Positions 22,401-34,400 of a stretch of 64,000 bases of DNA are shown here, piece by piece. Where the stretch lies: NCBI GenBank assembly GCA_963281255.1, contig OY725490.1, positions 558,001 to 622,000 on the forward strand, read 5' to 3'. The first letter of the stretch is position 1, and every line of letters starts with the position of its first letter. Source of the DNA: Aphrocallistes beatrix. Lineage: Eukaryota > Porifera > Hexactinellida > Sceptrulophora > Aphrocallistidae. The position numbers and the translations under genes were made by a program. The notes under the pieces are model-generated. The model was not told the DNA's origin, did not search any database, and saw only the letters and a list, made by a program, of their open reading frames with translations.

Positions 22401-25400
22401 ATTGGCTATGATCTGTTTGTACTGCTGAAGCACGGAGGTGTCAAGTGGTTGAGAAGTGGCAGACTGGATTTCAGGTGGTGAGATGGCGGACACAGCTCTG
22501 TCCACGATCTGTCTGGCCACCTCTGTGAAGCAGAAACTCAGGGAAATGGCGCCTGGAGACAAGGACACTGGCTGGGGACTCTTAGCCGCACGTATGAATG
22601 GCTCTGATCTAAAATTAGAACAGACATTAGATCTAAAAATATAACAAATATTAGGTTTAACCCTAGATTACCGAAAAACCGAAAATATCGCGGATGTCTC
22701 CAGCCATTTTCAATGGGAAAGAAACTATAAAGTTGTACCACTGTCGTACATTTCGGTAGTCTTAGGCTAAAATTAGAACAAATATTAGATCTAAAATTAG
22801 AACAGTTTCGACCAATGAACTGGACACAATCTGGACACAAAATAGCCACATCTATATATACGGTAGAACTCGGATAACACGTATACCTCCTGGAAACGGA
22901 AAAAGTCCATATTATCCATAGTGCGTACTAACGGAGTTGATATTACATAGGAATCTATATATTCAATGTATTTTGGTTCAGAGAAATGAGTCGCACTAAG
23001 TACGTCTTATCCCGAGTACTTACTGACTAACTGAGTTCTACTGTACTCATTGTAGGGCTTTTTGAGGTTCGGTGTAACTCAGCATAATTAACCTTGGGTG
23101 TTAACCACCGAAACAAATGAATCGTATAACTCCAGAAGTCGTAGTGTCATTTTACACAAAGTCTAAAACCGTGTTGATATGTAAATGTCATTAGTATGAA
23201 ATTTCAAATTAATATTTAGAAAAAGTGTTTGTATGTAAGGTAATTAATAAAAGCAGCACACTCCTGAAATTTTGAACTCGTAATCCGTTTTAAAGGAAGA
23301 ATGCGCTCCTTTTAATTCTCAAATTCTCAAATTCTTACGTGGTGTAAAGTGTAATGTTTACTCGACGACATTAACCGTAGAATGCCCACAGGGGACACAG
23401 TGTCCCTGATATCGCGGAAGTGAAGCCATATAAATGTTGGGCATTCTACAGTTAAAACCATGTAATCGTGCATATGCCATGTGTCCTCCTCAGTGCTTCT
23501 CTCAGGATTATTAGAAATAAATTTTACAATTTTTGTGCGGTTTATTCGGGCAAATTGCATTTTTCACAAAGAAATCAAGTTAAACCTTAAATGGCGCTAG
23601 ATTTTTGCTAACTCATTTCCGGTTAAGTCATTTTGGGCGGGGAAACCTTAGAAGTGTGGGGTCTTTGCTATAAATAGAAATGACTCCAGGTAATTTAAGG
23701 GTTTTAATCGACAAGCTAAGCGCGTTAACGCGGCGCTCGGCGGGAATCACGGGTTTCTACCTCAGGAGCTGAGAGATCATGTCGCGGAAGGGCTCCACTC
23801 TCAGGCGGGACACCACTCGCTCCCTCTCCTCCGCCACTTCGCCACCTGCGGCAGCTAAGCAGGCGCCCAACTGCAGAGCTGACAAGGATCGCAGAACGGC
23901 GCCCAACTCTGAGTCCGTCTGCAGGAGTGTCTGTGCGACCAGGTGGTCTGTGAAGGTCCTGTCCCGCAGCAGCAGCGTCCCAGCTAAGGTGTGAAGTGGT
24001 TAAGTGGCAGTAGTAAGTGTTAGAAGTGGATAAGTGGCAGAAATAAGTGGTTAAGTGGCAGTAATGAGTAGTTAGAAGTGTTAAGTGGCAGCAATAGCGG
24101 TTAGAAGTGGATAAGTGGCAGTAATGAGTACAATACCCAGAAGTATTCGTACACTTGATTATTTTATTCATAAATATTATAACTCCTAGACCTAGACGGT
24201 AAGAGATCTATTGATCGGATTTCAGATTCGAAATCTGAGCATTCGAATTAGTTGTAGTAGAATATCTGGAGTGAATCATTAGTTCCCAAAGTTTTCAAAT
24301 TATCAATCACTGCCACGTTGTGTCACAGGTTGATAGTTTACTTATTGGTTTGAGCAATTTATTAGAAATCTTCAACTATTACTAATTTGAATGTTAAAAT
24401 TTTGAATCTTATATCAGACTATTAGTATCTCTTAGAGTTTGAATATATCTCCCTTCATGAAAATATTCAGTTTAGTGCGATTTGTATGAGAAATAATGTA
24501 ATGTACAAATACTTTTGTACGATTAGTGTAGTTAGAAGTGGATAAGTTACTTTTATGCACCACAGTTCCAATAGGAACCAATTCTCACCTGGAGGACAGT
24601 TGTGAACCCACACGGAGAGGAGACAGAGCAATCCCGACACTTTCAGAGGCTCCAACAGCTGATCTCTGACCTAAAATAATACAAAAATAAAAAAATAACT
24701 ATTTATATATAAATAACTAAAATAAACTAAAATTTAAAAAAAGAAAATTTTTAAAAAAAAATTTTGAGCTTTTATCTAGTCTATAATAATTTCCATTATT
24801 GTAAAAAATGTGTTTAATTTTGGATAATTCGTTTCTTAATCATTAATCAGTCAACTTAGATATAAACCGACATCTCCTTATAAGCGCATACAAGTGTCCT
24901 ACCTTGTGGCATATCATGGAGACCAGAGAGCCCTGTCCTTGTCCCGTGGAGAGCTGGACTCGTAGCAGCTCTTCCCTCGCCTCCAAACTCTCCAGGGCGG
25001 ACACCAAGAGGACGGATGAACACCAGCAAGTCACTGCGTCCCTCCCGAACAATCCAGCCAATAGGATGCGACCTGAGGAGGGAACAGCTGGACTTGATTC
25101 CGATCTACATACACGCATTCCATTAATACAGTGTGGTCGCTAGGGAACGTGAAGTGCTGTTTGGTATTGAAACCAGCATTTTAATATAATTCATACAACA
25201 CTATTCTTAATCCTGTATTGGAAAAGGTGTTAAAATTTAACAAAATCTGGTTACAGTTGACATCTACCGTTGACGGAAAATGGTCGCGAGGAAAATTCGT
25301 CGCAGAAACCTAAGTTGTATATAAAATGTGTAATAATTGGGTGCTTTAGGTGTGAAAATATGATGAGGGGGCCGGGGGACGAAGTTTTTGAAAGGAGGAA

Positions 25401-28400
25401 TGGAACTCGAAACCTGGTGTCAAGGAGGCTTTTGAGGTTGGGGAATTAAAGTAGTCACATGATATCATGGAATTTTAGGAGAATGATAAAGTAATCATGG
25501 TTCTGAACTACAGCCGTACTTAGGTACAAGCTTGTACTGTCTAGATGTCTTGATTTTACGCCGCTATGACCCGTATTCAAAATGGATATACAGGGAATGC
25601 CGGTTGTATTCTTATTTATGCATTATATACGATAGCGACGAATTTCCTTGCGACGAATTTTCCCCGTGACCTTATTTCCCCGTGACCTTATTTCCCTGTG
25701 ACCTTATTTCCCCGTGACCTTATTTCCCTGTGACCTTATTTCCCCGTGACCTTATTTCCCTGTGACCTTATTTCCCCGTGACCTTATTTCCCTGTGACCT
25801 TATTTCCCCGTGACCTTATTTCCCTGTGACCTTATTTCCCTGTGACCTTATTTCCGCCATTCACATCTATACCATAAAGGAAAATATTATATTCAAATCT
25901 GGCGCTAGGACCAATAGATTTCAAGGATTGCCACCGATAGAAGTACTGACGTCACACACAATACATTCCTTAAAGTCTAGTCTATAATAAGATACGAAAT
26001 GAAACTTAAAATAGAAACATTAACTCTCCAATCTATAAATAGAACAAGGATGTACTAGGAATGTGAGGTAGTATTGGACAGTGGTTTTCAACTCTTTTTG
26101 TTCGTAGACGCATTTTCTACATTCTCAATAACAGAAATACAAAATTCAGACATTGTGGCAGTTGGATACCACTTCTATAGGAAAGAATGTATGAGTTCAT
26201 AGGCGCCAAGTGTGGGTACCTGGGGGGGGCCGGCCCCAGGTCTGGAGCCTGTGGGGGGCTGTGGTGCCGGGCAGTGGAGCAGTAGGGAAGCTGTGGTATG
26301 GAAGAACTTCATGTAAACTTATAGGTTGCAACTAAACCCAAAATTATGTTAATTGAGTGTAGATAGATATCCCAATTACATTTTTATTCCACTATAGTCC
26401 GAGATTTTCTTATAGCGATACTTGAGCGTCTAAGATTCTAAAAATTTCTGGGGTGCAAGCCCCCAGATCTCCCCTTACCGTCGCTCGCTTTGATCGCTCT
26501 TGGCCCCTCTCCCAGATTTTATTTTATTTTCCAAAACTTGGCGCCTATGCATAAACACTGTTGCAGTTGGATACCACTTCTATAGGAAATAATGCATAGT
26601 TTAATACAGTATGTGTTACCTAGAAGGAAGGAGAGTGGAGAGCAGGTCTTGCTGATTGGTCAGGTTGGAGACCAGGTGTCCTTGCAGAGCGTACAGACAC
26701 GCTAGACGCATCCTCTGAGGCTATAAATAGAAATGAGATAAAAATAGAAGATCCCCGCCAAAAATAATTTCTAAATATTATAGTAGAGTGTTAACTCATC
26801 ACAGAGCAATGACGTCATCACGAATTGCATAACAACTAAGGTGAACTAACAGGATTTGGTTCTTTTAAAGTACAGTAGAACTCGGTTAGTACAAACTCAT
26901 TTCTCTGAACCAAAATTCATCTATAATATAGATTTCTATGTAGTACAAACTCGGTTAGTACGTACTTTATAATTCCTTCCTGAAGGGGTACGTTTTATCC
27001 GAGTTCTACTGTATGTAATACGTGTATTTTAAAGTAGAAACACCAGAAAACAACACTCAATATCTCCATATATGGACTAGGATATAATATCTCCATATAT
27101 GGACTAGGATATAATATCTCCATATATGGACTAGGATATAATATCTCCATAAATGGACTGGGATATAATATCTCCATATATGGACTAGGATATGATATAT
27201 CCATATATGGACTAGGATATGATATCTCCATATATGGACTAGGGATATAATATCTCCATATATAGACTAGGATTAATATCTCCATATATGGACTAGGATA
27301 TAATATCTCCATATATGGACTAGGATATGATATCTCCATATATGGAGTAGGGATTGGCACCTGCTTTTCATTGAGCATGCAGATGAGCAAGGTGTTGACA
27401 GCTGATTTGTGCTCAGTCCCAGAAGAAGGAATGTTCTGAGCCAACAGCTGCTGACTGCCACTCTGCGCCCACACAACTTCTGCCACTGTCAGGATGGTCT
27501 CAGTGAGCAGGTCCTCTGGCAACTCTCCTGAGAAGAGGATGAAAAGATTCAGAACAAGGTTGCAACAGCGTTTCTCGCCAAACGCGCTTTTAGACGCTTT
27601 GCTTGGTTGTGAAATAATGCAATTTACTCGAATAAACCGCACAAAAAATTCAAAATGAACTCGCTTTCCAATAATCCTGAGGGAAACAGTGGTTGCAACC
27701 GAATAATTCAGTATTCGGTTAGAACAAATATTATTTAGAAAATACAGTAGACTCCGCTTAATAGGGTCACATCGGTCAGAGGTCATTTTGGCCCGATTAT
27801 ACGGAGAACCCTATTAACCGAAAGTATTTTGTATTAGCTTCTATGTGTGAGAGCTATTCCGGTCCTGCCAAAAGTGGCCCGATTAAGCAGAGTCGACGTT
27901 GAGTTGATATTTAGGAACCAAATATCAGTATTCGTATTTTTGGTTGGAGTACATAACCGAATATTATCAGTATTCGTATTCGGTTAGAGAATATTCACAA
28001 ATAATTATAACCTGTTCAATCGGTTTCAACCTTGGTGATAATATATTTTAAACTAACTTATCTATTATATCCAGTTACTATATGTTAAGTAGGACACAAT
28101 ACTATAACAATTAAAACAATTACTTTTGGTGAAACTAACCGTTGTGTTAAAAATAGGAACCTAGCAATGTGTCGAAACAATCGTGGAGTAACTCCCAGAA
28201 ATCGTGATGAGAATTTTACACCAAGATTGCCATTAAAAACTTGACCTAGGTCCTAGGCTACTCAGCTTGTTTACAGCACAGTTCGGATAATTCATAAATC
28301 AAATCCTGTACAAGGACTAATATCCATAGTCCACACAATGGAATCGCAATCAGTGATAAGCCCTTTTACTCACAAGTTGATAATTATATTTTTGTTGTTT

Positions 28401-31400
28401 CCCACTCCAGTCAGTGGGAAGTAGCATAGGCGTAGAATAGGGGGGGGCATCGCCCCTCCATGCCTTGGCCATGGGAGGGCGGCCATTACTAAAATCCCAC
28501 CCTTTTACCCAAATATTACGAGCTGATTTAAATCGAAAAACATAATAGCCTAATTCATGTCTTTGCTGAATGAAAAACATTTTTTCTAAACTGATTTCGT
28601 GACACAAACTCATCCAATAACTATTGTCTATTGATTTTGTCCATCTCCTGTTTGCGTATGTGGATTAGCTGTTGTGACATTGTGGTTCTCAAATTGTTAA
28701 TAGTTTATGACCAAATCAAAAGTTATTATCTTAACAAGTTTTCTACGTTTTCTTAATATTCAAGCATGCCCGTAGTTAGAATTGACCAGTTTTGCCTGGT
28801 TTAGAAATCAATTTTGATAGGACAAAACCAAGTTACTATTCACTAACTTATTCTAGGCACATACGTACTAGATACTACCTAAATTTCCCTGGGGGGTAGA
28901 CAACCTAAATTTTTTCCTCGCTCATTATCGCCCCTCCATCGCAAAACGATGTTGCTACGCCAATGGGAAGTAGGATCATTAGCCTTGGGTCTCTCCAGGT
29001 ATCCTAGCCTGTGTCTATAAATATGTACATTCTATTAATAGCACACCTGACAGCATGAGGTGGAAGAGAGGTTCCAGCAAGCCTCCTCTTCTAAAATTAG
29101 CTCTGGCCTGCTGTGAGGCGGAGAGGGGGTTGTCAGGGGAGCAAAGTGTCCGCACAAGTCTCAGAGTCAACAGTGCATTGTCTGTCCTTCCTTCATCCCA
29201 GATAGCTCTCTCTGATTGGTCAGAAATAATAGCGTCCTAGAGTAGCACACGCAGTTACTATAGCATACAACTTGAGCTAGTATAAAAGCGGGAAATGGAG
29301 AAACGCAATAGAAAGTATGTACAGTAGACATCGGGTTTTTATCCATTTGCATGGAAAACATTTCAAAAAACCCCCGATGTCGACTGTACATGGAATACAG
29401 GAAAGTGGGACAAAATGGGAAATTATTCATAGTGGATATACTATATACAATCAGGGTCGCGTATTATGAACACCTTGGGGATCAAAAGGTCTGCTCATAA
29501 TAGAGAGACTTAGTATTAAGCGAACTCGACCTAATACAAATCCTATGGAACCTAATGAATTGGGACCAGGGATTTAGTTCGCAATAAACAAATGTTCATA
29601 TTAAGCGAACCTGACAGAATATACATGGAATCCAAAAAAAGCTGGACATAATGGGAAAATATCCACAGTGGATACACTATATAAAACCTAAATAACCAAT
29701 AATAAATGTATATAATATGAATACAGTGGAATTCGCCTATAGCAACTCGAGTTTTGCTCATGAAATGGTTGCTAATACGCGAAGTTGCATTAACACAAAA
29801 TCTTCACCTGGGACCTGAAGATTGGTTGCTAACAGAGCAATATTGCTAATAAGCGAATTCCACTGTAAATTGAAATTTATACAAATGGGTGAATCCCACA
29901 TATTTATTAATGAATGCAATCTATACATGCTTGAGTAATTCTATTTATAGATTTTTGCAGTGTCAAATATATCGCATGGATTATAAATCCATTTGAATTG
30001 GAGTGAATTGACCAATCAGATTGCAGATATAATTTTAGAATTGTGCACCTATTATATTATAATGGTTTTAGAACCAATAAATCACCAGTAATCTCACCAC
30101 ATGCTATCTCATTGTGCTGAGGTTGAATAGGAATGGCGGTTGTTTCGCCGCTGATATTTCTTTGAATGAAATTATTGAATCCTCACTTTCATTCGCTCAT
30201 TCATTCTACCAAATAATAAATGACAATCACCCACCCCCTCACGAAATAAGAATACCACTCTCGCGTGCCATTTTATATTATTTCAACTCAAAATGCCCAC
30301 TTTCTCTTTGCTCTTATACATAATACTCTCCAAAATTCCCACTCTCACTCTCCTATCAATTCTATTCAGCTTAGAATAGAACAAATTCATATTCCCAACA
30401 GTTTGTAATTCCATTCTAAAATATCAGCGACGAAACACCTGTTTACCGTCTAACAGATAGTATTATATTAAAACGTATATTTCCGCATCTACGTTTGAAA
30501 TAATTGCCGATATAGCAGTGCAATTAAATTTATGATTATAATTCAAATATCCATGGTTGGATAATAATATTACTGGAGATACTCTGCTAGTCAAAACTTT
30601 GAAGTTACTATGAGTCAAAACAGATTTCCGATTATCCTCACAATTCAGATCAATCATTGTCAAAATATCGGAATTTATAACCAAAAAAGAATGCTTTAAT
30701 GTAAATATTCGGGAAACAAACACCATAAAAGTTGTTTACAATGTTTTCGTTGTTGAGTTCTGATTTGTGACAACAATAATATTCTGACTAATGATAACAA
30801 AATTCTGAATTACTAAACGCTTTGTTATATTATAATCCCAGATATCCATGGTCTCAACCAGGGTATTATACAGCTCCTCCAGAGATACGCTCCTAGTCTC
30901 AAACCCATAAATCTTCATATGCCTAATCGTAGAATGCCCATAGGGGACACAGTGTCCCCGATATCGCAGATGTCTCCCAGCCATTTTCTATGGCACTGAA
31001 GCCATATAAATACTGGGCATTCTACAGTTAAATCGATAAAATAACATTACAATATAAATTAGGTAATATTCTAAATTCTCAAGCTCCTAAACAGCTTCGG
31101 GCGTAATAACAACGCCTAAAGGAGCGTCTCGCGCTCCTAGATAATTATCTGGTCTCAATAACACAATTGCATAAGCCTATACCTGCAGAATGGCGCGTAT
31201 CGGGGCGACGTAAGGTCCCTCTCTGAACAGAGATTGGTTGGAGGAGTTGGAATGCAGGAGAGAAATGCAGATGTTCAGACAGTCCTGAGCAACCACTCCG
31301 CCTCTCAGGAATCCTTCCGACTCTATTATGCATAACAAGCGATCGAATCCGCTCTCAAACGCTACCAGCTTCTGGATCTAGAGAAAGGCAGCTGTTCCAT

Positions 31401-34400
31401 CACAGAGTTTCATTGATTGGTCGTTACAGTATACTTAAATAAAGTAGGCTTTAAAAGTGTGATACTAAATCCTTAGTAAGAAACACTTGGAATTGTTAGC
31501 TGAGGTCATTATCAGTAAATCTCCTATTAAGGCAGGGGTTCTTAAACTTTTGCCCCATGCCCCCCCTTGGCCAATCTGTGAATTATCACGCCCCCTACGC
31601 GGCTATACCTACAATTTTTGAGACTACCAAACTCGGAGAACACACATATTTTCTAATATAATCAAGAATATCTATTTAAATCAAAAAAATCTATCAATGT
31701 GAAGGATGTATCTGTTTCTTTTCAACAAGTTTCTTCACATTATTATCCGGTATTACGCCCCCTTACAATATCCTTACGCCCCTAGTTTAAGAACCTCTGT
31801 ATTAAGGAATTACTATAATAATAAGAGAACCATGGATTCCCAAATTGAATCACCTGAGGGTTGCTTTGAGAGATCTGTAATAAAATGAGCAGAATCTCAT
31901 TCCTAACCACTTCCTGTCTCTCTAACAAATCCATGAGGTGTGAAATGGCGCCAGGTGATTGGAGGAGACACTCCTGGAGCCTTTCCCGTTTGTTGTAGCT
32001 CAGAGCTCGTACTGCTCTTATCCCGGCTAACTGTGTGTGGATATCTCCGTCAGCTGACAACTCAACCATACGTCCTGCCACCTGAATAGACACTTCATAG
32101 CGACACCATACAACCAACTTAGTCATTGAATTCCACAGACATGGCGGGGCGTAATATTAAAGGGTAATGCGGAAATGGTTCGACTTTTCATCATTAGGAT
32201 TAATGGTGTTTTTTAAGTGAACTATTTCCTTTTTTGGAAAGTCGAACTACCGTATTTCCCTGAATAAGCGCCGGGGCTTGAATAAGCGCCGGGGCTCGAA
32301 TAAGCGCCGAGGCTCGAAAAGCGTCGGACGCCGGGGCATTTTAGTTCTCTGAACATCATTTCAAACTAGTATTCTCAGTAGTGGCATAGATACAAGTGCT
32401 TTTTGAAACATTACATTATCCTTTTTTAATAGAACTAACATTCTCAGTTGTGGAAAAAATAAAAGCACCAGTCAATGTAGTAAACAAAAAAAAGAGCGCC
32501 GGGTCAAAATAGCGAATGAAATGAATAAGCGCCGGGTCTTGAATAAGCGCCGGTTTGAATAAGCGCCGGGTCTAAAGGGTGCACGAAATAAATAAGCGCC
32601 CGGGCGCTTATTCGAAGCAATACGGTATTTCCATTTTTTTTGCGAACTATTTCCACCATACCATATTAAAGCACATACTATACTATAGATGGACTAAAAA
32701 AGCGGGACATAATGGTAAAATTTCCATATATCAAAAAGTCCATTGCCCATGATCAATTGCACATTAGGGAGGAATACAATCGCAATGATGAAGAATGGAG
32801 GCTTTTAGGTCCGATTGATAGGATCCTCTGCTCGTTCCGAGGCGTTTTAGTTGGAGATTGAATCAAAAAATGAGCCGAATTGAGTTTTTTGCGCTAAACG
32901 CTCCCGGTGGAGATGCAATTCAATTCAGTGTGGTGGTTTTAGCGGCAATAATTTTTGGAATAGTTTCGTATATATATTTTTGTTTATGTGCAAATATATA
33001 ATAATAGAAGATAGATAATGCGCAATGGACTTTTTAATATCTCAAAATTTCATGCAAAAGCGGGACACTCGAGAAAATTATCCCTTAAAAAGTGATAACA
33101 AGCGGGATGTCCTGCCAAAAACGGGACAGATGCCATGTATGGACACACTTCTAGCTCATAACTGCAGTGAGTCCCTCGTTACTAGGGTGACCAGAGGAAC
33201 TTTAATCAAAACTGGACAAAAATGGACACCATATTAATTTGCTGACATTCGAAATAATTTTATGCTGAGCATGCACGTCAACTTAACAATAGCAGCTCGA
33301 ACTATAAACCAACTCATCCTAAGGTGATTTGTGCCAGTTTTTAATCCCATTGATTGTTATAATCGTCCACTTTTACAACCTAAGTTGACTAATTCATGAA
33401 TTATCAATGAATTACCAAGGTTTTGAAACTAAAATAATGAAAAAAAAAAATTTGATATTTCGCTTAGGGACTGAGCATGTTAGACATACATATAACATGA
33501 GCAACCTTTTAACCACTTTTGGGCATAGAATCTGCACTAATGTTTGAGATTTTGAATAATTCATTAACTGAATAATTTATAATTAGTTTACAACTAAACT
33601 CCTCAACAACATCTATCCCCAAATACCCCAAATTATTAAACTGAAACCCCAAAATAGGGAAGAGTTGGTACTTGAGACGCATTGACAGGTCCCCTAGGAT
33701 TTCCAAGAGAAGAACATGAGACACAAATTAACAAAAGAAGGATTATCCATGGTAAAAACCTAAGTTGACTAATTCATTGAAAGATAATGAAGAATTATGA
33801 ATTATTCAATTAATGAATTATTCAAATCTCAAACATTAGTGCAGATTATATGCCCAAAAGTGGTTACAAGGTTGCTCATGTTATATACCTCTAACATTGC
33901 TCAGTCCCTAAGCGAAATATCAAATATTTTTTCATTATTTTAGTTTCAAATTTTGAGTAATTCATTGATAATTCATGAATTAGTCAACTTAGGTAAAAAC
34001 GGATCATCCTATCGTTACCTCAGGCTGCTTTAGAGTTATTTCTGAGAATGTGATATTCAGCTCAGTGGCTTTGTCGTGTGGCATCACTAAACTCAAGATT
34101 GTCTCCAGTGTTAGGCGACACAATTCTGCGTCATTCTCCTCCAGACAGGACACAATGAGTGGCAGAGCTTGCGCGCCAACTTCCACTCTGTGAGGTTCCT
34201 CCCCTTGACACAGAGACCTACACACAGCTGTCATTCAGTAGAGGAATAATAGGCTCATGCAAACAGCCAATCAGATTCTATCCTACACAATAAGTACTGC
34301 CGAGCTACATGTCTTAGCATAGAATGTCCAAACTAAAATCTGGGACAAAATGGCTAGAATTATATTGCCTTTATTAACTGTAGAATTCCCAGCATTTATA

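Noticed and set aside
23725..24171. ORF extending USO1 exon 10 upstream as CHLSTSN repeats
   Set aside because: The acceptor CACCTTAG at 23984 fits the phase from exon 9; the extension is the AAGTGG minisatellite.
26995..27786. 263-codon ORF with PYMEIL repeats continuous with USO1 exon 6
   Set aside because: The conserved exon ends at CAG-GTGCCA (27361), and the next conserved exon joins in phase; the repeats come from the intronic minisatellite.
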